A DNA stretch of 64,000 bases. It comes from CBDDBX01 sp965225955 (GTDB taxonomy: Bacteria > Acidobacteriota > Aminicenantia > UBA2199). Shown piece after piece: positions 9,378 to 17,612 of this stretch (position 1 is its first letter; the number at the start of each line of letters is the position of its first letter). The notes beneath the pieces are model-generated. The model saw only the letters and a list, made by a program, of their open reading frames with translations. It did no database searches and was not told where the DNA came from. Both the position numbers and the translations under genes were made by a program. Location of the stretch: the NCBI GenBank assembly GCA_965225955.1, contig CBDDBX010000016.1, forward strand, positions 50,882 to 114,881. Direction: 5' to 3'.

Positions 9378-9923
9378 ATGAGAAAATTAACAACTATCAC
9401 AATGATTCTTTCCCTTATTCTTTTTGCAGGAGCCTGCAAAAAGAGCAGTAACAACTCCAACAATTCAGGTAATACAGACAAGCCTGCAGGAACAGTTGGA
9501 GGAGAAGCAATCAATATTACAGAGACTGATTCCAATGGAACAGCTTTTAGTCTTGAATCCTTCAAGGGTAAAGTAATACTGCTGAGTTTCAGTGCATACT
9601 GGTGTGGCCCGTGTCAGATGGAAGCTAAAGAGTTACCTGCAATATACAACAAGTATAAAGCTCAGGGACTTGAGATTGTTCAGTGTCTTTTCCAGGATCT
9701 GGATAGAAGTGCTGCAACTCAGGAAACACTTCAGAAGTGGGCTCAGGAGTTTGGCATAAACTTTACTCTTATTTCCGACCCGGACACGTCTTCAGTCGAT
9801 GCATACAAAGTGCAGGGTATTCCTCACAATGTGATAATAGACAAAAACTTTGTAATTAGAAAAATTGAGGCAGGTTTCCCCGGAACTGCTGCACTGAGTG
9901 CTGAAATAGAGAAATATCTATAG
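9378..9923 (+). CDS. TlpA/ResA-type thioredoxin-fold lipoprotein
   Basis: 181 residues from the ATG at 9378; an in-frame ATG two codons earlier is only one base from the AAGGAG site, so the later one is preferred. A lipobox (LFAGAC, Cys20) predicts a membrane-anchored lipoprotein facing the periplasm. A Ser/Asn-rich linker leads to a thioredoxin fold with WCGPC (Cys76, Cys79) and the cis-Pro loop 'VQGIPHNVIID'. Likely a thiol:disulfide oxidoreductase. Only 8 bp separate it from the second TlpA-like gene, and the barrel gene follows, so the three form an operon. Confidence 0.88.
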   Translation: MRKLTTITMILSLILFAGACKKSSNNSNNSGNTDKPAGTVGGEAINITETDSNGTAFSLESFKGKVILLSFSAYWCGPCQMEAKELPAIYNKYKAQGLEIVQCLFQDLDRSAATQETLQKWAQEFGINFTLISDPDTSSVDAYKVQGIPHNVIIDKNFVIRKIEAGFPGTAALSAEIEKYL

Positions 9924-9931
9924 GTTGCAAT

Positions 9932-10423
9932 ATGAAAAGAACAGTACTGATTACAGCTCTGCTGATACTTCTGTGCACATTCACTACAGCAGGTACAATC
10001 AATGATTTTACTTTAAAAAGAACTGACGGCTCCACTTTTACTCTTTCAGAAATAAAAGGTAAAAAGATCGTCGTTATAGACTTCTGGGCTACATGGTGTA
10101 AGCCCTGTAAAAAGTATATGAAAAAGCTGCAGAAGATCAGCACAAAATACAAAGATAGTGTAGAAGTAGTTGCTATATCAATTGATGATACTTCTGCATT
10201 TTCAAGAGTAGACAGCTACATAAAAGGCAAAAGGTTTACTTTCACAGTTCTGCTGGATCCGGACAGGTCCGTTGCAAAATCCCTGAATCCGGCACTACGG
10301 GTCCCCTTTACCATGGTAATGGATAAAGAGGGCAAAGTTATCTGGACACACACAGGATATATGCCGGGTGATGAGAGGGAACTGGAAAAAGAGCTTAAGA
10401 AGCTGATCGATAGTAAGAGATAG
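9932..10423 (+). CDS. TlpA-family periplasmic thiol-disulfide oxidoreductase
   Basis: 163 residues with an N-terminal signal peptide (MKRTVLITALLILLCTFTTA) and no lipobox. The thioredoxin fold carries WCKPC (Cys56, Cys59) in 'DFWATWCKPCKKY' and the cis-Pro loop 'ALRVPFTMVMD'. It is the soluble periplasmic counterpart of the lipoprotein encoded just upstream; the acidic/basic environment of the two CxxC motifs differs (GP versus KP), so they may have different redox potentials. Four bases separate it from the barrel gene. Confidence 0.88.
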   Translation: MKRTVLITALLILLCTFTTAGTINDFTLKRTDGSTFTLSEIKGKKIVVIDFWATWCKPCKKYMKKLQKISTKYKDSVEVVAISIDDTSAFSRVDSYIKGKRFTFTVLLDPDRSVAKSLNPALRVPFTMVMDKEGKVIWTHTGYMPGDERELEKELKKLIDSKR

Positions 10424-10427
10424 TACA

Positions 10428-11822
10428 ATGACTATCAGAAAACTTTCGGCTCTGTTTATAATTACTCTTCTGCTACTGACAGTTCCCGCTATAGCTTTTG
10501 ATATAGGAGATGTATCTTTCTATATAACCTCTGAAACCCTCTACAATTACAATAAACTGGCAAATAAGAAGAATCAGTATCACCAGTCAGTATCAATTCT
10601 TACCAACTATAAGAAGTGGTCTGCCGGCTTTACCCTGAGATCTAAAAACTTCTTTAAACAGACTCCTAATGAAACGAGAGGAAGTAACGACTTTGACCTT
10701 TACAGAAAATATGTTGAATACACAACTCCTGATCTCAAAATAACTGCAGGCAACTTCTTTACTCTCATAGGAAGGGGACTTGTTCTTTCTGTTATGGAGG
10801 ACTCAGAGATACTCAGAGAGCGTACAATGCTTGGAGGAAATATAAGCTACAATCGTGGGGCCTTTAACATCAGGGCTGTTGCAGGTAACCTTAAATCCGA
10901 AACTGAGAATCAGGAATGGACCGTCGCAGGAGGTGAGGTAATCTTTGAATATGTGAAAAATCACAGAATCGGAGCTCACTTCAGTTTTATTGATGATGTA
11001 AAAAGTTTTAAACAGCTTGGCACACGCTATACATCTTCAGTAAGCCTCTCAGGTAGTCGGTTTCTGAAACATTTCAGTTATAATGCTGAGGTAGCGCTGC
11101 TCCATTTTAATGATGGAGACATGGATAACGGATACGGGGCATTTGCCAATATAACCTATAGCCGGGGAGGATTCACTTCAATGGTTGAGTTCAGAAAATA
11201 CAATAAGTTTGACAATGAACTCAACAATCCCCCTGTAGGAGATGGGCCAGATGAGTTCACAACGCTTCAGGATTCAACTGGTGGCAGATTATATCTCCAA
11301 TATGCCTTTTTTGAACCTGATATAACTATCTTCTTTAATGCCGGAAGATATACTGAATACGGTTTTACAGGCAACCACTTCTTTGGAGGAGTTAAACTGG
11401 AAGATTTTAAGGATAAATTTTCATTTACTGCCTCTTATGGTGTAAGAGATATTCAGTATCCGGTAAAAAGGAGTGAATTACACCTTATCTATCAGTTAAC
11501 AGATACCTGGAGTATTGATCTGGATTACAAAGACAAGAGATATGAGGATGGGAATTTCAAATTTACTGAAACAGACCATACAGTACAGGTCTCATGTTCT
11601 CCACTCTTTTCTATATTTTTTCTGCACCAGTATTCTCATGCGAAGATAATAGACAGAAATCATTTCTACAGTGGTGGACTGAAGGTAAATATCCAGAGTA
11701 ACACCTCTGCGGAAATAAGTATTGGTACGATAAGAGGAGGGCAGATCTGTTCAGGTGGACAGTGTTATCAGGCTCCTCCATTTAAGGGAGTTAAGTTCTC
11801 TCTTCTACACATTTTTAAGTGA
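10428..11822 (+). CDS. DUF6029-like outer-membrane beta-barrel protein
   Basis: 464 residues: signal peptide ending 'PAIAF', then many amphipathic strands of alternating polar and hydrophobic residues, as in a barrel. Near the start 'KITAGNFFTLIGRGLVLSVMED' and at the end 'IRGGQICSGGQCYQAPPFKG' resemble the DUF6029 family known mainly from Bacteroidota, whose C-terminus carries a similar Gly/Cys motif before the last strand. The paired cysteines near the C-terminus may be substrates of the two TlpA-type proteins in the same operon. Function is unknown. Confidence 0.7.
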   Translation: MTIRKLSALFIITLLLLTVPAIAFDIGDVSFYITSETLYNYNKLANKKNQYHQSVSILTNYKKWSAGFTLRSKNFFKQTPNETRGSNDFDLYRKYVEYTTPDLKITAGNFFTLIGRGLVLSVMEDSEILRERTMLGGNISYNRGAFNIRAVAGNLKSETENQEWTVAGGEVIFEYVKNHRIGAHFSFIDDVKSFKQLGTRYTSSVSLSGSRFLKHFSYNAEVALLHFNDGDMDNGYGAFANITYSRGGFTSMVEFRKYNKFDNELNNPPVGDGPDEFTTLQDSTGGRLYLQYAFFEPDITIFFNAGRYTEYGFTGNHFFGGVKLEDFKDKFSFTASYGVRDIQYPVKRSELHLIYQLTDTWSIDLDYKDKRYEDGNFKFTETDHTVQVSCSPLFSIFFLHQYSHAKIIDRNHFYSGGLKVNIQSNTSAEISIGTIRGGQICSGGQCYQAPPFKGVKFSLLHIFK

Positions 11823-11886
11823 CATTATTAAGGGATCTTTTTTACAGAGAGATTCCTTCTTAAGTAAATTAAGTTTCTGAAAATCA

Positions 11887-11908
11887 GAGGCGCTGTCATC
11901 AGCGCCTC
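11887..11908. terminator. Hairpin, probable terminator of the redox/barrel operon
   Basis: GAGGCGCTG / CAGCGCCTC, nine perfect pairs around a TCAT loop, 65 bp after the barrel gene. It lacks a T-tract on the plus strand (AAAACG follows), while the minus strand has TGATTTTC after it, so efficiency on the plus strand is uncertain. Confidence 0.5.
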
Positions 11909-12111
11909 AAAACGAAATAAAACATTTGTCCATGGAGTTACAATGAAAAATCGACTTTACCCTTATAAGTCGATTCAGCTATCATTATCCTTACATTAAC
12001 AGTAGAACACAGATACAACAAACTGTCAATTAATTAAATTTTATTTACTAGTAAAACTTTTTTACTAAATCTATATTGAATTTTCCAGTTAAAATCCGGG
12101 ATAAACAGAAA

Positions 12112-12132
12112 GAGCTGCCCTGAAGGCAGCTC
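12112..12132 (-). terminator. Terminator of the four-gene subtilase array
   Basis: GAGCTGCC / GGCAGCTC, eight perfect pairs with a five-base loop, 13 bp beyond the stop of the last subtilase gene. On the minus strand it is followed by TTTCTGTTTATC, a usable T-rich tail. Confidence 0.7.
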
Positions 12133-12144
12133 AGATACACTAAA

Positions 12145-13980
12145 TCAAGGGATATCTATATACAATCTGTCTTTCACATTGTTCTGTGGAAGATATGTAT
12201 AAGGAGAATTGGTTATATTAGTCACTAAGACTCTTACTCTTTTAGAAGGAAGTGTCATAAAAGAGTAACTGTGATAGCCTTTCCCTGTAGAGTCGGTTAC
12301 TGCTACTGCACCAACAGGATAAGGACACTCATCCCAGTAAAAAAGAATTGTTGCACCGGAAACAGGATCGTTTTTCTCATCAACTACTGTTATACAGGCA
12401 GTAACATTACATTTGGTTCCTGTAAAAGATTTTGTAGCTGTTATATCCTGTATATGGCAATACTTATGGGAAGGAATCGGTTTTTTTACAGTCACAGATC
12501 TGGTTTTAATACTGATATTCCCGTAACTATCAGTTACTGTCAGCGATACCAGATAGGTTCCCGCGAACTTATACAGGTGAACCGGATCTTTTTCTGCTAC
12601 AATGCCACCTTCACCAAAATCCCAGGACCAGCTCACTATCTCCCCACCTGTAGTAGTACTCATATCCATAAACTGAACATGAAGTCCGACAATATTTGCT
12701 TCAAAATAGGCCACAGCTTTGCTATTAAGAATTCTCACTGCTTTATCTGCATCCAGCAGTCCGTGACCGAACCTGTCGTCAACTCCCGGAGCTCCAATAT
12801 CTGTAGCAGAAAGATAGAGAATCTCCTTTATCCTTCTGTTGGTAATATTAAGGTTTTTTGATTTCAGAATTGCCGCAACACCCGTAACATGAGGGCAGGC
12901 CATTGAAGTACCTTCAAGAAAAGCAAAAGCATGCGGATTTTGTTTATCAGGAATCTGTTGTAATATCCCATCCGGATATTTACTTCCATTAAGAAATGCC
13001 GTAAGATCCCCTCCGGGAGCAGCAATATCTATAGTGGAGCCGTAACTTGAATATGCAGGCATCTTGTCATCAAAACCTGTTGCACTTACAGATATACAGT
13101 TCTCATATGCTGCAGGATAGTGGGGGATGTTATTTCCATCGTTACCTGCTGCACAGACAATTACAATCCCTTTATCCCAGGCGTAGTTCACAGCTTCTTT
13201 AACAAGAGGACTATGACCTCCTCCAAGACTCAGATTGATTATATCTGCTCCATGGTCAGCAGCCCATCTGATAGAGAGAGCTATATTATAATCATATCCT
13301 TTTCCATTTGAGTCGAGAGTCTTAATTGGTATAATCGCTGACTTGTGGGCAACTCCGGCTACACCATAATTATTATTGGTCGATTGAGCTACTGTACCGG
13401 CCACATGGGAACCGTGACCATTATCATCTGTCGGATCGTTATCATTATTAACAAAATCCCACCCATCCTCAAAATCTGTTAATGCAAAATCTGAAAGCCC
13501 CTGATCAACACCGGAATCAATTACAGCAATGAAAACCTCTGCTCCATCCTGCATTCCCCAGACACTTTCCATTCCTATTCTCTTCATATGCCACTGAAAC
13601 CTGTATGCCGGATCATTGGGAACTCCAAAGGCATAAAAATATGAACATCGATCTACTTTCAGAACCCCTGGTACAGCTTTGACTCTTTCTATCAGAGCAC
13701 TTATTGTCAATCCGGTTTTGTGAGTTTTGAAGACTGTGAACAGTTCAGTATAGTGTCTTCTATCTTTCCTGATTAAACCAAACTCATTGATTAATTTTGC
13801 CTCCAACTCCTTAACTGAACCTTTCTGAAAAGTTACAACAATTTCATCTTCAACATAAACCGGTTTCTCTGCAATACTGAGATCCCGTTTAACAACTCTG
13901 AAACTCTCATCCCCTTTCAATACACCAGAGAGTATCACAACAAAAAACAGCACAAACATAACACCCAACAACTTTCTCAT
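12145..13980 (-). CDS. Secreted subtilisin-like serine protease with PKD domain (paralogue 2)
   Basis: 611 residues: signal peptide (1-23), I9-like propeptide (about 41-115), S8 domain with Asp155 (AVIDSGV), His189 (GHGSHVAGT), Asn280 (AAGN) and Ser359 (EGTSMACPH), a PKD domain (about 415-500, 'WSWDFGEGG') and an Ig-like C-terminal domain ending 'DRLYIDIP'. The triad is intact. Fourth in transcription order of the tandem array; 56 bp separate it from paralogue 3. It is very similar to paralogue 4 through the catalytic domain (both share the 'KYPDGI' insert), with divergence concentrated in the C-terminal domains. Confidence 0.95.
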   Translation of the reverse strand: MRKLLGVMFVLFFVVILSGVLKGDESFRVVKRDLSIAEKPVYVEDEIVVTFQKGSVKELEAKLINEFGLIRKDRRHYTELFTVFKTHKTGLTISALIERVKAVPGVLKVDRCSYFYAFGVPNDPAYRFQWHMKRIGMESVWGMQDGAEVFIAVIDSGVDQGLSDFALTDFEDGWDFVNNDNDPTDDNGHGSHVAGTVAQSTNNNYGVAGVAHKSAIIPIKTLDSNGKGYDYNIALSIRWAADHGADIINLSLGGGHSPLVKEAVNYAWDKGIVIVCAAGNDGNNIPHYPAAYENCISVSATGFDDKMPAYSSYGSTIDIAAPGGDLTAFLNGSKYPDGILQQIPDKQNPHAFAFLEGTSMACPHVTGVAAILKSKNLNITNRRIKEILYLSATDIGAPGVDDRFGHGLLDADKAVRILNSKAVAYFEANIVGLHVQFMDMSTTTGGEIVSWSWDFGEGGIVAEKDPVHLYKFAGTYLVSLTVTDSYGNISIKTRSVTVKKPIPSHKYCHIQDITATKSFTGTKCNVTACITVVDEKNDPVSGATILFYWDECPYPVGAVAVTDSTGKGYHSYSFMTLPSKRVRVLVTNITNSPYTYLPQNNVKDRLYIDIP

Positions 13981-14036
13981 TACATCCTCCTTTTATTTCT
14001 CATAAGCTTGATTATCATTAAAATTTTCTTAACTGA

Positions 14037-15617
14037 CTATGGAACACTGATAAAAACGTTCTTAATCATATAAAAATCTTTCTGATAATGTATTAAACCA
14101 CTTTTGCTGATTTGAATAAGGCTTATCTGTTCACCATTTGCTGCTGAAGTTACTGTTCTTTCATAGTAAGCATTACCATCAGCACCAGTCGCTACATGAG
14201 AGCTGAACCCCCAGGGTTTGGCATACCACGAAAAAGCGACCTTAACTCCTGATAAAGGGTTATCAAGATAATCGACAACATTTATGCAGAGCCTGATTTT
14301 ATATTTATCATTCCCCAAAGGAGTTTTTGTATAATTGAATGATTTCACATACATATGATTGATATACTTCACTGCCTCTTCTGCATTCAGCAACCCATGA
14401 CCATAAAACTCATCTTTTCCGGGAGTCCCTATATCCGTAGCAGAGCGATAGAGTATCTCTTTTATTACTCTGTTTGTAAGGCTCAATTTGATTGATTTCA
14501 GAATTGCTGCAACACCAGCCACGTGAGGGCAGGCCATTGAGGTGCCATGAAAAGGAACAAAAGCCTCCGGATTTTGTTTATCAGGAACCTGTTGTAAAAT
14601 CCCATCCGGCTCTCCATCTCCGTTCAGATCAGCCTTCAAATCGCCGCCGGGAGCAGCAATATCTATAGTGGAGCCGTAATTTGAGTATGGAGCTTTATTA
14701 TCGTTATAGTCTGTTGCACTTACAGATATGCAGTTCTCATATGCTGCCGGATAGAAAGGGGTTGCCACGTTATAATTACCTGCAGCACAAACAATCACAA
14801 CTCCCTTATCCCAGGCATAATTTACAGCCTCCCTGACAAGAGGATCATCATCTATTCCTCCAAGACTCATATTGATTATATCAGCACCATGGTCAGTAGC
14901 CCATCTGATAGCAAGAGCCGTATCATAGTGGACACCCCATCCTTTTGCATCCAGAGACTTAAGGGGTATAATGGACGATTTATAGGCAATTCCGGCTACA
15001 CCATAATTATTATTGGTCGACTGGGCGATCGTACCTGCCACATGGGAACCGTGTCCATAATCATCTGTAGGGTCATCATCATTATTAACAAAATCCCACC
15101 CATCCTCAAAATCTGTTAATGCAAAATCTGAAAGAGACTGATCAATACCGGAATCGATTACAGCTATAACAACTTCTGCTCCATCTCCCATTCCCCAGAC
15201 ACTCTCCATTCCTATTCTCTTCATATTCCACTGGAACCTGTATTTTGGATCATTGGGAACTCCAAAGGCATAAAAATATGAACACCGATCTACTCTCAGA
15301 ACTCCTGGTACAGATTTTACTCTCTCAATAAGTACACCTGTCTCAAGTCCGGTTTCATGAGTTTTAAAGACTGTGAACAGTTCAGGATAGTGTTTTCTAT
15401 CTTTCCTGATTAACCCAAACTCATTGATTAATTTTGCCTCCAGCTCCTTAACTAAACCTTTCTGAAAAGTTACAACAATTTCATCTTCAACATAAACCGG
15501 CTTGTCTGCAATACCTTGATCTCTTTCAACACCGCTGAAACCTTCATCTCCTTTCAATACACCGGAGAGTATCAAAACAAAAAACAGCACAAACATAACA
15601 CCCAACAACTTTCTCAT
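14037..15617 (-). CDS. Secreted subtilisin-like serine protease lacking the PKD domain (paralogue 3)
   Basis: 526 residues: signal peptide, I9-like propeptide, S8 domain with Asp155, His189 and Ser360 (HGTSMACPH), then directly an Ig-like C-terminal domain ('VVDYLDNPLSGVKVAFSW'). The PKD domain of its neighbours is missing, which accounts for the roughly 85-residue shorter length. Its signal peptide and propeptide nearly match paralogues 2 and 4, but the segment from 'PFYPAAYENCISV' to 'DGILQQ' follows paralogue 5 instead, a mosaic pattern. 75 bp separate it from paralogue 4 upstream. Confidence 0.94.
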   Translation of the reverse strand: MRKLLGVMFVLFFVLILSGVLKGDEGFSGVERDQGIADKPVYVEDEIVVTFQKGLVKELEAKLINEFGLIRKDRKHYPELFTVFKTHETGLETGVLIERVKSVPGVLRVDRCSYFYAFGVPNDPKYRFQWNMKRIGMESVWGMGDGAEVVIAVIDSGIDQSLSDFALTDFEDGWDFVNNDDDPTDDYGHGSHVAGTIAQSTNNNYGVAGIAYKSSIIPLKSLDAKGWGVHYDTALAIRWATDHGADIINMSLGGIDDDPLVREAVNYAWDKGVVIVCAAGNYNVATPFYPAAYENCISVSATDYNDNKAPYSNYGSTIDIAAPGGDLKADLNGDGEPDGILQQVPDKQNPEAFVPFHGTSMACPHVAGVAAILKSIKLSLTNRVIKEILYRSATDIGTPGKDEFYGHGLLNAEEAVKYINHMYVKSFNYTKTPLGNDKYKIRLCINVVDYLDNPLSGVKVAFSWYAKPWGFSSHVATGADGNAYYERTVTSAANGEQISLIQISKSGLIHYQKDFYMIKNVFISVP

Positions 15618-15692
15618 TACATTCTCCTTTAATATAGAGATACCAATAAAGTAGTTCCAATTATCAGAACAACGAACTCTTCCAGTAACCCT

Positions 15693-17531
15693 TCAGGGAA
15701 TATCCACATACGACCTGTCTTTAACATTCATTTGAGGAACATATGGATACAGAGGTGTTACCACATTCATTACAACCAACCTTGGCCTTAAAGAGACAGC
15801 TGTACTGAAAGAGTGTTTATAACTGGCTATACCCGAAGAATCTGTTACAGCTACAACTGAGATTGGTTGTGGATGTTCATCCAGCATAAAAGCCACCTCA
15901 GCACCTGATACAGGCTCATTCTTTTCATTAAGAACAGTTATATAGGAGGTTAAAGTACAATGCGAACCGGAGTTTGCTTTTGTAAAAGCTATATCTTTCA
16001 CATAAACATAACTTTTAGGAGGTAGTGCAACTACTTTGTCAATTTTAATTGAACGTGATGTAGAACTGGACCGACCATAATTATCAGTTATTGTAAGCTC
16101 AATATCATATGTTCCTTTCATTGAATATATGCGAACAGGATCTTTCTCAACAGAAAAACCGTTACCAAGTCGCCATATCCTACTAACGACTTCTCCATTT
16201 ATAACAGAACTATTATCAAAAAACTGTACATGATTGGCAATAATGAAGAACCCTATTTTTGCTTCAGGTTCACTATTAAGGGTTATGACTGCTGCATCTG
16301 CATTCAGCAACCCATGACCAAAACGCTCATCTTTTCCTGGCTCTCCAATGTCTGTAGCAGAGCGGTAGAGTATCTCTTTTATTACTCTGTTTGTAAGACT
16401 CAGGTGTTTTGACTTCAAAATTGCCGCAACACCCGTAACATGAGGACAGGCCATTGAAGTCCCTTCAAAAAAAACAAAAGCATGCGGATTTTGTTTATCA
16501 GGAATCTGTTGTACTATCCCATCCGGATATTTACTTCCATTAAGAAATGTCGTAAGATCGCCTCCGGGAGCAGCAATATCTATAGTGCGGCCGTAACTTG
16601 AATATGCAGGCATCTTGTCATCATAACCGGTTGCACTTACAGATATACAGTTCTCATATGCTGCAGGATAGTGGGGTTCGCTATTTCCCTCGTTACCTGC
16701 AGCACAAACAATCACAACTCCTTTATCCCAGGCGTAGTTTACAGCCTCTTTAACAAGAGGACTATGATCTCCTCCAAGACTCAGATTTATTATATCTGCT
16801 CCATGGTCAGCAGCCCATCTGATAGAGAGAGCTATATTATAATCAGATCCTTTTCCATTTGAGTCGAGAGTCTTAATTGGTATAATCGCTGACTTGTGGG
16901 CAACTCCGGCTACACCATAATTATTATTGGTCGACTGAGCTACTGTACCTGCCACATGGGAACCGTGACCATTATCATCTGTAGGATCATCATCATTATT
17001 AACAAAATCCCACCCATCCTCAAAATCTGTTAATGCAAAATCTGAAAGAGACTGATCAATACCGGAATCGATTACAGCAATAAAAACCTCTGCTCCATCC
17101 TCCATTCCCCAGACACGTTCCATTCCTATTCTCTTCATATTCCACTGAAATTTGTATGCCGGATCATTGGGAACTCCAAAGGCATAAAAATATAAACACC
17201 GATCTACTCTCAAAACTCCTGGTACAGCTTTGACTCTCTCTATCAGGGCATCTATTGCCAATCCGGTTTTGTGAGTTTTGAAGACTGTGAACAGTTCAGG
17301 ATAGTGTTTTCTGTCTTTCCTGATTAAACCAAACTCATTAATCAGTCTGGTCTCCATCTCCCTGACTGAACCCTTCTGAAAGGTTACAACAATTTCATCT
17401 TCAACATAAACCGGTTTCTCTGCGATACTGAGATCCCTTTTAACAACACTGAAACCTTCATCCCCTCTCAATACACCAGAGAGTACCACAACAAAAAACA
17501 GCACAAACATAACACCCAACAACTTCCTCAT
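15693..17531 (-). CDS. Secreted subtilisin-like serine protease with PKD domain (paralogue 4)
   Basis: 612 residues with the same order as paralogue 2: signal peptide, I9-like propeptide, S8 domain (Asp155, His189, Ser near 359 in EGTSMACPH), PKD domain (about 412-500, 'SRIWRLGNGFSVEKDP') and an Ig-like tail ending 'DRSYVDIP'. The PKD domain is degenerate: the usual W-x-FGDG core reads W-R-LGNG. The catalytic domain is close to that of paralogue 2. An 81-bp spacer separates it from paralogue 5. Confidence 0.95.
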   Translation of the reverse strand: MRKLLGVMFVLFFVVVLSGVLRGDEGFSVVKRDLSIAEKPVYVEDEIVVTFQKGSVREMETRLINEFGLIRKDRKHYPELFTVFKTHKTGLAIDALIERVKAVPGVLRVDRCLYFYAFGVPNDPAYKFQWNMKRIGMERVWGMEDGAEVFIAVIDSGIDQSLSDFALTDFEDGWDFVNNDDDPTDDNGHGSHVAGTVAQSTNNNYGVAGVAHKSAIIPIKTLDSNGKGSDYNIALSIRWAADHGADIINLSLGGDHSPLVKEAVNYAWDKGVVIVCAAGNEGNSEPHYPAAYENCISVSATGYDDKMPAYSSYGRTIDIAAPGGDLTTFLNGSKYPDGIVQQIPDKQNPHAFVFFEGTSMACPHVTGVAAILKSKHLSLTNRVIKEILYRSATDIGEPGKDERFGHGLLNADAAVITLNSEPEAKIGFFIIANHVQFFDNSSVINGEVVSRIWRLGNGFSVEKDPVRIYSMKGTYDIELTITDNYGRSSSTSRSIKIDKVVALPPKSYVYVKDIAFTKANSGSHCTLTSYITVLNEKNEPVSGAEVAFMLDEHPQPISVVAVTDSSGIASYKHSFSTAVSLRPRLVVMNVVTPLYPYVPQMNVKDRSYVDIP

Positions 17532-17612
17532 AACATCCTCCTGTATAATTTTTTTAATCCCAAACTATTCAAAACATAAAAACTTCCGGTAAACCTGTAT
17601 TCAACAAGAATA

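Larger units (their letters stand above)
11823..12144. other. Convergent intergenic region with two hairpins
   Basis: 322 bp without a gene. It holds a 9-bp perfect stem at 11887-11908 and an 8-bp stem at 12112-12132, with A/T-rich sequence between them. No promoter is needed here because both flanking genes end at this gap. Confidence 0.6.
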
